Below are positions 10,820-18,740 of a DNA stretch of 64,000 nucleotides, in pieces; the first letter of the stretch is position 1, and the number at the start of each line of letters is the position of its first letter. Position numbers and translations under genes: made by a program. The stretch comes from Rhodohalobacter sulfatireducens (lineage in GTDB: Bacteria; Bacteroidota; Rhodothermia; Balneolales; Balneolaceae), in contig NZ_JAKLWS010000005.1 in assembly GCF_022012475.1 (NCBI RefSeq), positions 144,145 through 208,144 of the forward strand. The letters run 5' to 3'. The notes beneath the pieces were generated by a model. That model searched no databases, was not told the DNA's origin, and saw only the letters and a list, made by a program, of their open reading frames with translations.

Positions 10820-11587
10820 ATGAAGGCAGGCAAACATATACTTTTTTGGTTTTTAGCCGGTGCGATACTTGTCGTAGGCTTTGGAAATAGTTATGGTGAC
10901 TATATTAAGAGCTTCTATTTTGTCACCTTCTTGCTGCCGGTAGCGATGGCTACCTCATATTTCTTCAACTATTACCTGGTACCAAAATTCCTACTTGAAC
11001 AAAACTATGTTCAGTTTACAATTTATACGATATACACCATAATCGTATCACTCTACCTGGAGATGGTTGTCGTTACAATTTCATTTGTTGTCCTGGCAAA
11101 CTACAACTATGACCAACTCGACCCGATGATGACAAACATATTCGTACTCGGGTTTGCTGTGTATCTTATTGTACTCATAAAGGCCTTCTATCTTCTCTTC
11201 CTGCGTGTGAAAAACAATGAATTCAAAGTCCAGCAGCTGGTTGAAGAAAAAGAGGCGTTGAAAACAGAATTTATTACGGTTCGGGCAGATCGAAAAAATC
11301 ACCAGGTGAAACTGGATGAGATCACATATATCGAAAGCCTCAGCGACTATGTTAAGATTCACTTCAACAATCAAACCCTTACAACAAGGGAAACAATCAC
11401 TTCTTTTGATAAATCTCTTCCTGAGACCTTTATCCGAATTCACCGCTCATATATCGTTAATCAAGATCACGTGAGTAATTTCAATTCAACCTCAGTAGAT
11501 ATTGGTGATTTAGAATTGCCAATCAGCCGAACTTATAAATCTGATGCGATTGCTTTACTTGAAGGGTCTCACTCCTCAGTCTCGTAA
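10820..11587 (+). CDS. LytTR-family transcriptional regulator with membrane domain
   Basis: A 255-residue protein: four predicted membrane helices in residues 1-130, a short coiled linker (RVKNNEFKVQQLVEEKEALK), then a LytTR DNA-binding domain (about 155-250). The latter shows IESLSDYVKIHF, TRETITSFDKSLP and FIRIHRSYIVNQDHV, the standard LytTR signature. No receiver domain is present, so it is a one-component, membrane-bound regulator rather than a response regulator; a histidine-kinase partner is not visible nearby. It probably senses a membrane or envelope signal and binds imperfect direct repeats. Its stop is 6 bases from the 3' end of the convergent symporter gene. Confidence 0.88.
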   Translation: MKAGKHILFWFLAGAILVVGFGNSYGDYIKSFYFVTFLLPVAMATSYFFNYYLVPKFLLEQNYVQFTIYTIYTIIVSLYLEMVVVTISFVVLANYNYDQLDPMMTNIFVLGFAVYLIVLIKAFYLLFLRVKNNEFKVQQLVEEKEALKTEFITVRADRKNHQVKLDEITYIESLSDYVKIHFNNQTLTTRETITSFDKSLPETFIRIHRSYIVNQDHVSNFNSTSVDIGDLELPISRTYKSDAIALLEGSHSSVS

Positions 11588-11593
11588 AAAAGA

Positions 11594-13171
11594 TCAACGC
11601 AAAAGTGATCGAATTCTGGAGACAACTATAATTGTCATTAAACCCGATACCATCGCCAATGTTCGGAAAGGAAACAGGTTTACCCCGTCTTCAATCATAG
11701 GGTAAGGCAGTAAAATGGGAATTCCCAAAGTGACATCTCCCCCACCGAATCGAAGAACGGCCGCAACCATAAATCCTGCAACTGCACCGGTTGCATTGGC
11801 TTTGGGGTCAAACAGTGCACAGACGAGTGCCGGGAAAAGTAAACAATACACAAAATCGCTGCAGAGAAACCAAAGTTCATAAACACTTTGAATATTGAGG
11901 GCAATCAGCATTGCTGCTATCCCGATGATCCAAATCATTCTCTGGACAAGTTTTCGAAGTGATTTTGTATCAACATTTGGTTTGAAGAGTGGGCGGTATA
12001 CGTTCCATCCCGACATGGATGAAGCAGAAAGTATGGATGAATCAGCCGAGGACATTACAGCAGCAGCAACTGCACCCAAACCGATAATTCCTGCCCAGGC
12101 CGGTGTTAGGTATCGAATCACCCATGGCAAAATTGAAGCTGCATCTGGCGGTGCAGGAGCCCCAAGAGAACTCCAGTCGGCAACCTGACCCGCAATGCCA
12201 ATCACAACAGCAGGAACGGCCGCAAGAAGGCACACAAAACCCGCAATGACCGATAAACGAACCGCTGTTTTTTCATCACGAGAAGCGAGAACTCTTTGAA
12301 AGTACACTTGCCAGGGAATACCGCCGAGGCTAAGTAAAAGAGCATAATCCCACCAGTTCCAGTAATAGTTCCCGAGCGCTTCTTTGCTGGGCAGAAAACT
12401 TGCGGCAGCACCAAACTGTTGTTGATATTGATCCCAGGCCGCCGGCCATCCTCCAACTGCATCAAGCGCAAAAGGGAGTGTGAGAGTAAGCCCGACAAAA
12501 AGCAGGATAAGTTGTATAAAGTCAGTTAATGCAACCGCCCAGAGTCCTCCAAGGGCGGTATACGCTATGGTAATTACGGCGGAAAGAACAATTGCCGTTT
12601 CTGTATCCAATCCGGCGATGGCACCAAACGTAGTGCCAAGGGCCGTGAGAATTGCTGCAGTCCAAAATATTTCTCCGGAGAGAGCGGGAAGAAAAAATAG
12701 AGCTGATACCCGTTTCCCGAATTTCTCCTCCAGCGGATCCAACATGGTTCGATATCCCTTACGCCTCATCTTTCGGGCAAAAAACAGTCCACCAATAATC
12801 AGGCTCAACGCATATCCCCAGGGAGCTTGCACCCACACCAATCCAGAACTGTAGGTATATTCTGCTGTTCCATTAATGTAGCCCCCTCCCACCCAGGTTG
12901 CACTCATGGTAAAAATCGCGAGAAAAAGTGGAAGTTGCCGGCCAGCAAGTAGAAAGCTGTCGGTATCATTATCTTTTCGGAGCTGTGTGGCATAGGCTCC
13001 AATCCCAAAGATCAGGGAGTAGAAAACCATCATAGAAAGATAAGCCGGCCAGCTCAGGGGATTGTCCGTAAAGAAATGGATTCCAAGTCCGCCCACTAAC
13101 AAAAGCCCAATCAACCATAGTGCCGGACGCAATGCCCCCAGAAATCCGTTTTTCATTTTTTCATTATTCAT
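11594..13171 (-). CDS. Sodium:solute symporter closely resembling the high-affinity choline transporter CHT1
   Basis: About 525 residues and some 13 membrane helices of the SSS/SLC5 family. Unlike generic bacterial SSS members it shares long exact blocks with animal CHT1 (SLC5A7) as I recall that sequence: ATWVGGGYINGTAE, GYALSLIIGGLFFA, MRRKGYRTMLDP, GGIPWQ.YFQRVLAS, and GLGAV.AAVMSSADSSILSAS. This points to sodium-coupled choline uptake. The gene is divergent from phosphatidylcholine synthase (start codons 62 bases apart), strongly supporting choline as substrate. The likely start is MNNEK at 13171 or MKNG at 13156; a further upstream in-frame ATG at 13222 would run into the divergent promoter. 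Function is inferred from similarity and context. Confidence 0.82.
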   Translation of the reverse strand: MNNEKMKNGFLGALRPALWLIGLLLVGGLGIHFFTDNPLSWPAYLSMMVFYSLIFGIGAYATQLRKDNDTDSFLLAGRQLPLFLAIFTMSATWVGGGYINGTAEYTYSSGLVWVQAPWGYALSLIIGGLFFARKMRRKGYRTMLDPLEEKFGKRVSALFFLPALSGEIFWTAAILTALGTTFGAIAGLDTETAIVLSAVITIAYTALGGLWAVALTDFIQLILLFVGLTLTLPFALDAVGGWPAAWDQYQQQFGAAASFLPSKEALGNYYWNWWDYALLLSLGGIPWQVYFQRVLASRDEKTAVRLSVIAGFVCLLAAVPAVVIGIAGQVADWSSLGAPAPPDAASILPWVIRYLTPAWAGIIGLGAVAAAVMSSADSSILSASSMSGWNVYRPLFKPNVDTKSLRKLVQRMIWIIGIAAMLIALNIQSVYELWFLCSDFVYCLLFPALVCALFDPKANATGAVAGFMVAAVLRFGGGDVTLGIPILLPYPMIEDGVNLFPFRTLAMVSGLMTIIVVSRIRSLLR

Positions 13172-13232
13172 TCTTCGGCAAAAAATAGTTATATATGCTG
13201 ACACTTCTAACAGCAATATCAATCAGATAAAC

Positions 13233-13934
13233 ATGAAGTTGGAACGACTGAAGGCATGGCTCGTTCATATTTTTACTGCAAGTGGAGTTATAACCGTATT
13301 TATGGCCCTCATTGCAGCTGCTGAAAATGATTTTAGAGCCGCTATGTTGTGGCTCATCGCGGCTCAACTGATCGATGGAGTGGATGGCACACTGGCCCGG
13401 CGTTACAAAGTTCAGGAGGTACTTCCTAATGTAAGCGGTAAAAGTATCGACTTTGTGATAGACTTCTGCGGCTATGCAGTTGTACCTGCTTTTATAATTT
13501 ATCAAGCTCCATTGATGCAAGAATGGATTGATCTGTTTATGGCTCTTCTGATTGTCTTTACCTCTGCAATTTACTACGGCAGAACCGGAATGATTACTGA
13601 CGATTATTATTTTAAGGGATTCCCGGTAATGTGGAACATGGCGGCATTCTATTTTATTTTCATTTTCAATTTTCCCGCAACTCTCAATGCCATCCTGCTC
13701 TTCTTGCTTGCCTTGATGCAGTTCCTGCCAATAAAATTTGCTTACCCGAGTATGACGATCCGTTGGAGGCCTTTCACATTAATTTTTACAGCAATTCTTT
13801 TGGTTTCCATGACAGGCTTACTCATTTTTTATCCCGACTATCCTGGTTTTTTGTATTGGGGTCCTATTGTCAGCCTTGTATACTTTGCTTTTTTTGGATT
13901 TGCAGCAACCTTCATTCATGAGGAGGATTTCTAA
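13233..13934 (+). CDS. pcs: Phosphatidylcholine synthase
   Basis: A 233-residue integral membrane enzyme that condenses CDP-diacylglycerol with free choline to give phosphatidylcholine and CMP. The CDP-alcohol phosphotransferase motif has the long Pcs spacing: D51-G-x2-A55-R56-x12-G69-x3-D73-x3-D77, whereas most family members have x8. Other Pcs-like segments are AWLVHIFTASG at the N-terminus, SAIYYGRTGMITDDYYF, GFPVMWNM and FLPIKFAYP, which match Sinorhizobium-type Pcs. Several membrane helices are visible. The ATG at 13233 is chosen because the conserved AWLVH region starts just after it; a longer frame upstream overlaps the transporter gene. The divergent CHT1-like transporter is its natural choline supplier. 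Confidence 0.93.
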   Translation: MKLERLKAWLVHIFTASGVITVFMALIAAAENDFRAAMLWLIAAQLIDGVDGTLARRYKVQEVLPNVSGKSIDFVIDFCGYAVVPAFIIYQAPLMQEWIDLFMALLIVFTSAIYYGRTGMITDDYYFKGFPVMWNMAAFYFIFIFNFPATLNAILLFLLALMQFLPIKFAYPSMTIRWRPFTLIFTAILLVSMTGLLIFYPDYPGFLYWGPIVSLVYFAFFGFAATFIHEEDF

Positions 13935-14065
13935 TAATTCTCGAAATCCATTTTTAAAAATCATATTGTCTTTCAATCAAAAAGTATTTGAGTATATCTC
14001 CTTTGAAATGATTTGACTATATTATCGTTTAATAAAGTGTATTTATTTAATAGAAAAGCGCTTTT

Positions 14066-15010
14066 ATGACTGAAGACGAGAAACGGGAAGCATTCCGGGA
14101 ACGAATTGATAAAGGTGAAAAAATTGAACCTAAAGACTGGATGCCCGAACAATACAAACAACAGTTAATTCGCATGATGAGCCAGCATGCCCATTCCGAA
14201 ATTGTAGGCATGCTGCCGGAAGGAAACTGGATTACAAGAGCTCCCTCCCTGAAACGAAAGATTGTACTGCTTGCAAAAGTTCAGGATGAGGCCGGCCACG
14301 GAATGTATCTTTACAGTGCTACTGAAACCTTGGGAGTTCGGCGGCAGGATTTAATCGAAGATTACCTTTATGGCACTGCCAAGTATTCAAGCATATTCAA
14401 CTATCCCACGTTAACATTCGCCGATATTTGTGTGATTGGATGGCTCGTCGATGGCGCAGCGATTGTAAATCAAACCATGTTGGCGAAATCATCTTACGGA
14501 CCCTATTCGCGAGCAAACATTCGCATTTGCAAGGAGGAAAGTTTTCACAAGAAACAGGGATATGAAATGCTCGCAAAAATGGCTGATGGGACATCGGACC
14601 AGCAAAAAATGGCTCAAGATGCTGTTAACCGTTGGTGGTGGCCAACATTGATGATGTTCGGTCCTCACGATGAAGATTCTCCAAACAGCGCAGAACTGAT
14701 CAAGTGGGGAGTGAAAACCAAAACAAATGATGAGCTCCGACAGGATTTTGTGGACAGAACCGTCATGGAAGCCAAGGCGATTGGCGTTACTCTCCCCGAT
14801 CCGGAACTTAAATATAACGAGGAAACCGGGCACTGGGAGTTTGGTGAAATTCCATGGGATGAATTTTGGAGTGTTATAAAGGGCAACGGCCCGATGAATC
14901 GTGAACGAATGAAGACGCGCAGAAAAGCCTATGAAGAGGGTGAGTGGGTTCGAGAAGCGGCAATGGAATATGCAAGAAAAAGGAAATTGAAAGATGAAAA
15001 GGCTTCATAA
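14066..15010 (+). CDS. paaA: 1,2-phenylacetyl-CoA epoxidase, catalytic subunit PaaA
   Basis: A 314-residue di-iron monooxygenase subunit that epoxidises the aromatic ring of phenylacetyl-CoA. Ferritin-like metal ligands are visible: E45 in HSEIVGML, E75 and H78 in [11 protein letters not shown], and E158/H161 in [13 protein letters not shown]. Substrate-region blocks [13 protein letters not shown] and [21 protein letters not shown] are characteristic of PaaA. Length matches the family. It is the first gene of a paaABCD-G cluster on this strand; 131 AT-rich bases separate it from pcs and should contain the promoter. The C-terminal RKRKLKDEK tail is typical. Confidence 0.97.
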   Translation: MTEDEKREAFRERIDKGEKIEPKDWMPEQYKQQLIRMMSQHAHSEIVGMLPEGNWITRAPSLKRKIVLLAKVQDEAGHGMYLYSATETLGVRRQDLIEDYLYGTAKYSSIFNYPTLTFADICVIGWLVDGAAIVNQTMLAKSSYGPYSRANIRICKEESFHKKQGYEMLAKMADGTSDQQKMAQDAVNRWWWPTLMMFGPHDEDSPNSAELIKWGVKTKTNDELRQDFVDRTVMEAKAIGVTLPDPELKYNEETGHWEFGEIPWDEFWSVIKGNGPMNRERMKTRRKAYEEGEWVREAAMEYARKRKLKDEKAS

Positions 15011-15014
15011 AATT

Positions 15015-15031
15015 CTCTCCTCTTGGGAGAG
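15015..15031. repeat. Short hairpin between paaA and paaB
   Basis: Arms CTCTCC and GGAGAG around a 5-base loop, 4 bases after the paaA stop. No T-tract follows, so it is more likely a palindromic repeat or an RNA-processing/stability hairpin than a terminator. Confidence 0.45.
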
Positions 15032-15148
15032 GAAAGTAAAATAAGCGTTTAGCGAATGAACACGGGGTGGGTTAAACCTTTTATCTGTATAAAACCAGAT
15101 TATTATTCAAATCTAAAATACGCCACCCTAAAAAATAAATTTTCAACA

Positions 15149-15454
15149 ATGTCCGAAAATTCTAAAAACAAAACTGAATGGCCGCTTTGGGAAGTTTTCT
15201 ATCAACCCAAAGATGGGAAACCGTTTGAACATGCCGGCAGCATACACGCCGCCGATTCAGAGATGGCATTACAAAATGCACGTGATACCTATGCACGGAG
15301 AAATGAAGGAATTGCCATTTGGGTAGTTCCATCTGATCAGATTACTGCATCCACCACAGAGGACGAGGAACCATTCTTTGATCCGGCTGATGACAAACCC
15401 TATCGGCACCCGCAATTTTACAGTACACCGAGAGCGGTTAAAAAGAGGAAATAA
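15149..15454 (+). CDS. paaB: 1,2-phenylacetyl-CoA epoxidase subunit PaaB
   Basis: A 101-residue protein with the PaaB pattern: WPLWEVFYQPKDGKPFEHAGS, then DSEMALQNARDTYARRNEG.IWVVPSDQI, and the terminal DKPYRHPQFY. PaaB is a small bridging subunit that helps assemble the PaaA-PaaC core. I place the start at 15149 (MSENS) because the frame upstream (from 15056) has no family match. It lies between PaaA and PaaC as in other paa operons. Confidence 0.95.
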   Translation: MSENSKNKTEWPLWEVFYQPKDGKPFEHAGSIHAADSEMALQNARDTYARRNEGIAIWVVPSDQITASTTEDEEPFFDPADDKPYRHPQFYSTPRAVKKRK

Positions 15455-15510
15455 ATGAATAGTAAGTAGCAAGAATTGAGTATCAGGACTTTCTCGTCTA
15501 TCAATAATTG

Positions 15511-15551
15511 CTACTCGAAACTTAATACTTGTTACTCGATACTTAATACTT
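15511..15551 (+). repeat. Tandem 20-bp repeat upstream of paaC
   Basis: Two near-identical units, ctactcgaaacttaatactt (15511-15530) and ttactcgatacttaatactt (15532-15551), lie back to back just before the paaC ATG at 15557. They leave no room for a normal Shine-Dalgarno site. They may be simple tandem duplication or a regulatory element. Confidence 0.6.
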
Positions 15552-15556
15552 AACCT

Positions 15557-16345
15557 ATGAGCACCACCGATATCAAACCAAAAACTAAAGTGAAGCTACT
15601 CGTTGAAATGATACTTCGGCTGGCAGACGACCGTCTGATTCATGGCCATCGACTTTCAGAGTGGACAGGCCATGGCCCGGAATTGGAGGAAGATCTTGCA
15701 CTTGCTAATATGGCCCTCGATATGATTGGGCACGCTGCAGCTCTGTATGGATATGCCGCTGGGATTGAGGGAAAAGAGGATGAAGATTATTACGCGTATT
15801 TCCGCGATGACATCGATTTTAAAAATGTGGCGATGGTAGAGCTTCCCAAAGGCGACTTTGCATTTACAATGGCTCGCCAATTTCTATTTAGTGCATACAG
15901 TTATTTCCTGTATCAAAAACTGATCGAGACTGTTCAGGATGAACAATTCAACGGGATGCTACAGAAACACTTCAAGGAGATAAAATATCATTTGCGACAC
16001 AGCCGGGAATGGATTTTACGGTTGGGGGATGGAACTGAAGAGAGTCACAAAAGAATCCAGGGTGCTTTCGATGAAATCTGGATGTACACCGGAGAACTTT
16101 TTGATTTAGATGAGGTGGATCAATCTGCGATTGAACAGGGTTTATTTGTGGATGTTACTACTTTCAAAGATGAGTGGAAAAATTTGGTTAATGAAGTATT
16201 AGAAGAAGCTACTCTCGATGTTCCTGATGACGATCAATACATGTTTTCAGGAGCGAGACAGGGCCGGCATACTGAGTATTTAGGCAGATTGCTTGCTGAA
16301 ATGCAGTTCTTGAGAAGATCATACCCGGATGCAGAGTGGAAGTGA
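15557..16345 (+). CDS. paaC: 1,2-phenylacetyl-CoA epoxidase structural subunit PaaC
   Basis: A 262-residue ferritin-like subunit, homologous to PaaA but lacking a working metal site, which supports PaaA in the epoxidase. Recognisable blocks are LADDRLIHGHRLSEWTGHGP, EEDLALANMALDMIGHA, and LRHSREWILRLGDGTEESH. Length agrees with the family. It follows paaB by about 100 bases containing a tandem repeat and is followed by the first copy of a 125-bp palindrome pair and then paaD. Confidence 0.95.
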   Translation: MSTTDIKPKTKVKLLVEMILRLADDRLIHGHRLSEWTGHGPELEEDLALANMALDMIGHAAALYGYAAGIEGKEDEDYYAYFRDDIDFKNVAMVELPKGDFAFTMARQFLFSAYSYFLYQKLIETVQDEQFNGMLQKHFKEIKYHLRHSREWILRLGDGTEESHKRIQGAFDEIWMYTGELFDLDEVDQSAIEQGLFVDVTTFKDEWKNLVNEVLEEATLDVPDDDQYMFSGARQGRHTEYLGRLLAEMQFLRRSYPDAEWK

Positions 16346-16354
16346 AAGTACAAA

Positions 16355-16479
16355 GGGCAGCTTGCCCGTTAATTCAAAATGAAGATCCAACTTACTAACA
16401 ACTATTAAATGTATTGATGTTCCACTGTTTCTTACAATAAATCACGATTGTCAACTACCGAACAAGCTGTCCGGCGTAC
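16355..16479. repeat. Paired-palindrome repeat, copy 1 (upstream of paaD)
   Basis: The unit begins with the palindrome GGGCA-gct-TGCCC (16355-16367) and ends with CCGAACA-agc-TGTCCGG followed by CGTAC (16458-16479). A second unit of the same length and order lies at 17010-17133, about 654 bases away. The interior is AT-rich and only partly conserved (AAAATGAA near the left palindrome). It fills the paaC-paaD gap and ends 6 bases before the paaD ATG. Confidence 0.7.
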
Positions 16480-16485
16480 AACTGA

Positions 16486-16998
16486 ATGAACGAAACTGAA
16501 CCCATATCAAAATCCAAGATCTGGTCGTGCCTTGAAGAAGTCTTCGATCCGGAGATCCCCGTGTTAAATATCGTGGAGATGGGCATTGTGCGTGGTATTG
16601 AGATGGAATCTGAAATGGTGACCATTAAAATCACCCCAACATATTCCGGCTGCCCTGCGATGAATGCCATTGAAATGGAGATTCAAAAAAAACTTAATGA
16701 AAAAGGGATCGAATCATTCAGAGTTTTGACCGATTATAAAGAAACATGGACAACCGATTGGATGACAAACGAGGCAAAACAAAAATTGAAAGAGTACGGC
16801 ATCGCCCCTCCCGGTAAAACAGATGTCGATTCCGATAATTACCTTATTGGGTTAAAAAACTCACAAAAAACCGTGCCTTGCCCCTATTGCGATTCCACCG
16901 ATACAAAACTGCAAAGTGAATTTGGCTCCACGGCCTGTAAAGCACAGTATTATTGCCATAGTTGTGACCAGCCCTTTGAACATTTTAAATGTATTTAA
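16486..16998 (+). CDS. paaD: PaaD, phenylacetyl-CoA epoxidase maturation protein
   Basis: A 170-residue protein: an N-terminal MIP18/DUF59-type domain (EEVFDPEIPVLNIVEMGIVRGIE, then ITPTYSGCPAMNAIE) and a C-terminal zinc ribbon with Cys pairs in CPYCDSTD and YYCHSCDQPFEHFKC. PaaD is thought to help assemble the iron or iron-sulfur parts of the epoxidase system. The complete Cys set suggests a working protein. The next gene would normally be paaE, but instead there is a 182-base gap containing a repeat copy and then paaG. Confidence 0.95.
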   Translation: MNETEPISKSKIWSCLEEVFDPEIPVLNIVEMGIVRGIEMESEMVTIKITPTYSGCPAMNAIEMEIQKKLNEKGIESFRVLTDYKETWTTDWMTNEAKQKLKEYGIAPPGKTDVDSDNYLIGLKNSQKTVPCPYCDSTDTKLQSEFGSTACKAQYYCHSCDQPFEHFKCI

Positions 16999-17009
16999 TA
17001 CTGTACAAC

Positions 17010-17133
17010 GGGTAGCCTGCCCGTTACTTTAAAATGAACAATCCAGTTATTTTTAAATTTTTGAGATGAGATTTTTTTTGTTCAAAGCAAATAATCTGCG
17101 ACTAACAACTGCCGGACAAGCTTTCCGGCGTAC
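17010..17133. repeat. Paired-palindrome repeat, copy 2 (downstream of paaD)
   Basis: Second unit of the element at 16355-16479: AACGGGTA-gcc-TGCCCGTT at the left (from 17008) and CCGGACA-agc-TTTCCGG plus CGTAC at the right (17112-17133). Each copy deviates from a perfect palindrome at a different base. The two copies bracket paaD exactly, at the place where paaE and paaF would be expected. Confidence 0.7.
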
Positions 17134-17180
17134 TTATTTCGGTCATACTTACATCTGCTAAATACTCAACACTTTAATGT

Positions 17181-17966
17181 ATGCCTTTAATATTAACAGA
17201 AACCTCAGACCAAATCCTCACCATCACTCTCAACCGGCCCGAGAAATACAACAGCTTTACCGAACCGATGGCTTTGCAGCTGCAAGAGGCGCTAAAGGAA
17301 GCCGAGTCAGAAGAGATTCGGTGTGTGGCACTGAAAGCCAATGGCAAAGCGTTTTGCGGGGGACAAGATCTGCCTGAAGTAGTTGATCGGGCTGAGAACG
17401 AAGATGGCTATGAACTCTCAGATACAGTTCGTACAAGTTACAATCCAATCATCCGCGCGATTAGACATATGCCAAAACCGGTGATATGTGCCGTTCAAGG
17501 TACCGTTGCCGGAGCAGGAGCGAATATTGCATTTGCATGTGATGTTGTAATAGCATCAAATGAGGCAGTATTCATCCAGGCATTTAGTAAAATTGGTTTG
17601 ATTCCAGACAGCGGCGGAACATTCTTTTTGCCTCGATTGATAGGATTCGCCCGCACGAATGCACTCTATCTATTGGATGAAAAAATCAGCGCTGACAAAG
17701 CGGTTGAGATTGGCTTGATTTATAAGTCCGTGAAAGCAAATCAACTTGATGATGAAGTTAAATCCATTACTAAAAAATTATCGTCAATGCCTACGAAAGC
17801 TTTTGGACTCTATAAAGATGCGATCAATCAAACGTTTGAAAATGATTTGGATCAACAACTTTCCCTGGAAGCAGATCTGCAGAGTGAGGCCGGGAAATCA
17901 GACGATTACCAGGAGGGTGTGCAGGCTTTTTTGGAGAAACGAAAACCGAGTTTCAAAGGAACGTAG
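17181..17966 (+). CDS. paaG: Ring-epoxide isomerase PaaG (crotonase family)
   Basis: A 261-residue enoyl-CoA hydratase/isomerase-fold protein. The oxyanion-hole loops are AFCGGQDLPEV (58-66) and GTVAGAGANIAFACD (107-121); the PaaG-type catalytic aspartate is D143 in FSKIGLIPDSGGTFFLPR. The last part, DYQEGVQAFLEKRKPSF, is also typical. PaaG turns the unstable ring-1,2-epoxide of phenylacetyl-CoA into an oxepin-CoA. The epoxidase gene context favours PaaG over a generic hydratase. Its stop is only 9 bases from the 3' end of the convergent PIN gene, so the insertion of the toxin module left this gene intact. Confidence 0.9.
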   Translation: MPLILTETSDQILTITLNRPEKYNSFTEPMALQLQEALKEAESEEIRCVALKANGKAFCGGQDLPEVVDRAENEDGYELSDTVRTSYNPIIRAIRHMPKPVICAVQGTVAGAGANIAFACDVVIASNEAVFIQAFSKIGLIPDSGGTFFLPRLIGFARTNALYLLDEKISADKAVEIGLIYKSVKANQLDDEVKSITKKLSSMPTKAFGLYKDAINQTFENDLDQQLSLEADLQSEAGKSDDYQEGVQAFLEKRKPSFKGT

Positions 17967-17975
17967 AAAAGTTTT

Positions 17976-18386
17976 TTAGACATACTCAAGATGATGCCCA
18001 AATGGGGTGTTTTTCATTCCGTTAAAAAATCGTTTATCCGAAGTAAATATTTTTTGATCGAATTCAATTCCAACGGCGAGATAGCAAGCATCGTAGAGAG
18101 TGATTGACAATCCTGACGAAAGATCAAATGCTATTTCAGAGATCGTAGAATAGGGAATAATTTTAATAGGGAAATTTCGGGTCTCTTCATGCATTTTTTT
18201 GGCATCTTCGAGATCAATTAATCGTTGTCGTACTTTCTTCGTAATTATTGCATCCATTTCAATGAAGAAAAGATCTGGAGCAATCATATTATTGTGATTT
18301 TTTAAAATTTCGACTGCCACTTCGTGCCCTCTTTCAGGCAAAAACCACTTGATTGCTACACAAGCATCTATCACAGGTATACTCAT
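17976..18386 (-). CDS. vapC: VapC-type PIN-domain toxin
   Basis: A 136-residue PIN-domain ribonuclease. Acidic residues expected for the metal site are present: D7 in PVIDACVAIKWF, E in FFIEMDAII, and the C-terminal pair in LYDACYLAVGIEF and IFTSDKRF. The start ATG overlaps the antitoxin stop by 4 bases (ATGA), the classic vapBC coupling. VapC toxins cut specific tRNAs or rRNA when free of antitoxin. The module is inverted relative to the paa genes and separates paaG from paaH. Confidence 0.88.
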   Translation of the reverse strand: MSIPVIDACVAIKWFLPERGHEVAVEILKNHNNMIAPDLFFIEMDAIITKKVRQRLIDLEDAKKMHEETRNFPIKIIPYSTISEIAFDLSSGLSITLYDACYLAVGIEFDQKIFTSDKRFFNGMKNTPFGHHLEYV

Positions 18387-18619
18387 CGCTCTCTGTCTTC
18401 TGAGAGTTCATCACCACTGTCTGGAAATGACTTACCAGATGCTTTGTATTTTACTAAAATCTCATTAACCCTCTCTCTGGTTTCAGCAAGATCGGGCTTG
18501 GCATGAAACTCAACCAACTCCTTAAGCTCTTCCTGTAAGGACCTGTTATTTTTCTTCGCCCTTTCTTTTAATTTGTTTAGTGTATCCTTGTCGATATTTC
18601 TAATTAATACATCTGCCAT
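18383..18619 (-). CDS. vapB: VapB/FitA-like antitoxin
   Basis: A 78-residue protein with an N-terminal ribbon-helix-helix domain (MADVLIRNIDKDTLNKLKER, then NNRSLQEELKEL) and a charged C-terminal tail that should wrap the toxin. This is the FitA-type VapB pattern. It binds VapC and represses its own operon. Two TGATATCA palindromes 22 to 40 bases upstream of its ATG are a ready-made operator. Confidence 0.88.
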   Translation of the reverse strand: MADVLIRNIDKDTLNKLKERAKKNNRSLQEELKELVEFHAKPDLAETRERVNEILVKYKASGKSFPDSGDELSEDRER

Positions 18620-18640
18620 GATTAAAGTTATTTTTTTTTA

Positions 18641-18659
18641 TGATATCATAATGATATCA
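18641..18659 (-). promoter_or_regulatory. Putative VapB operator: tandem TGATATCA palindromes
   Basis: Two perfect 8-bp palindromes TGATATCA (18641-18648 and 18652-18659) are centred 11 bases apart, about one helical turn. On the minus strand they overlap a possible -10 box TATGAT, with TTGTGG 17 bases upstream as a candidate -35. Ribbon-helix-helix antitoxins bind such repeated short palindromes. Binding is inferred. Confidence 0.6.
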
Positions 18660-18740
18660 ATTGTTTTCCACAATTCCAATATTGGTTTTGATTCCCGTTT
18701 GTTTATTTTGAAATATCTTATCAAAAAATAAGAAAACGTT

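Noticed and set aside
13062..13232. N-terminal extension of phosphatidylcholine synthase
   Set aside because: The extra 57 residues overlap the divergent transporter gene and do not resemble Pcs; the conserved N-terminus begins just after ATG 13233.
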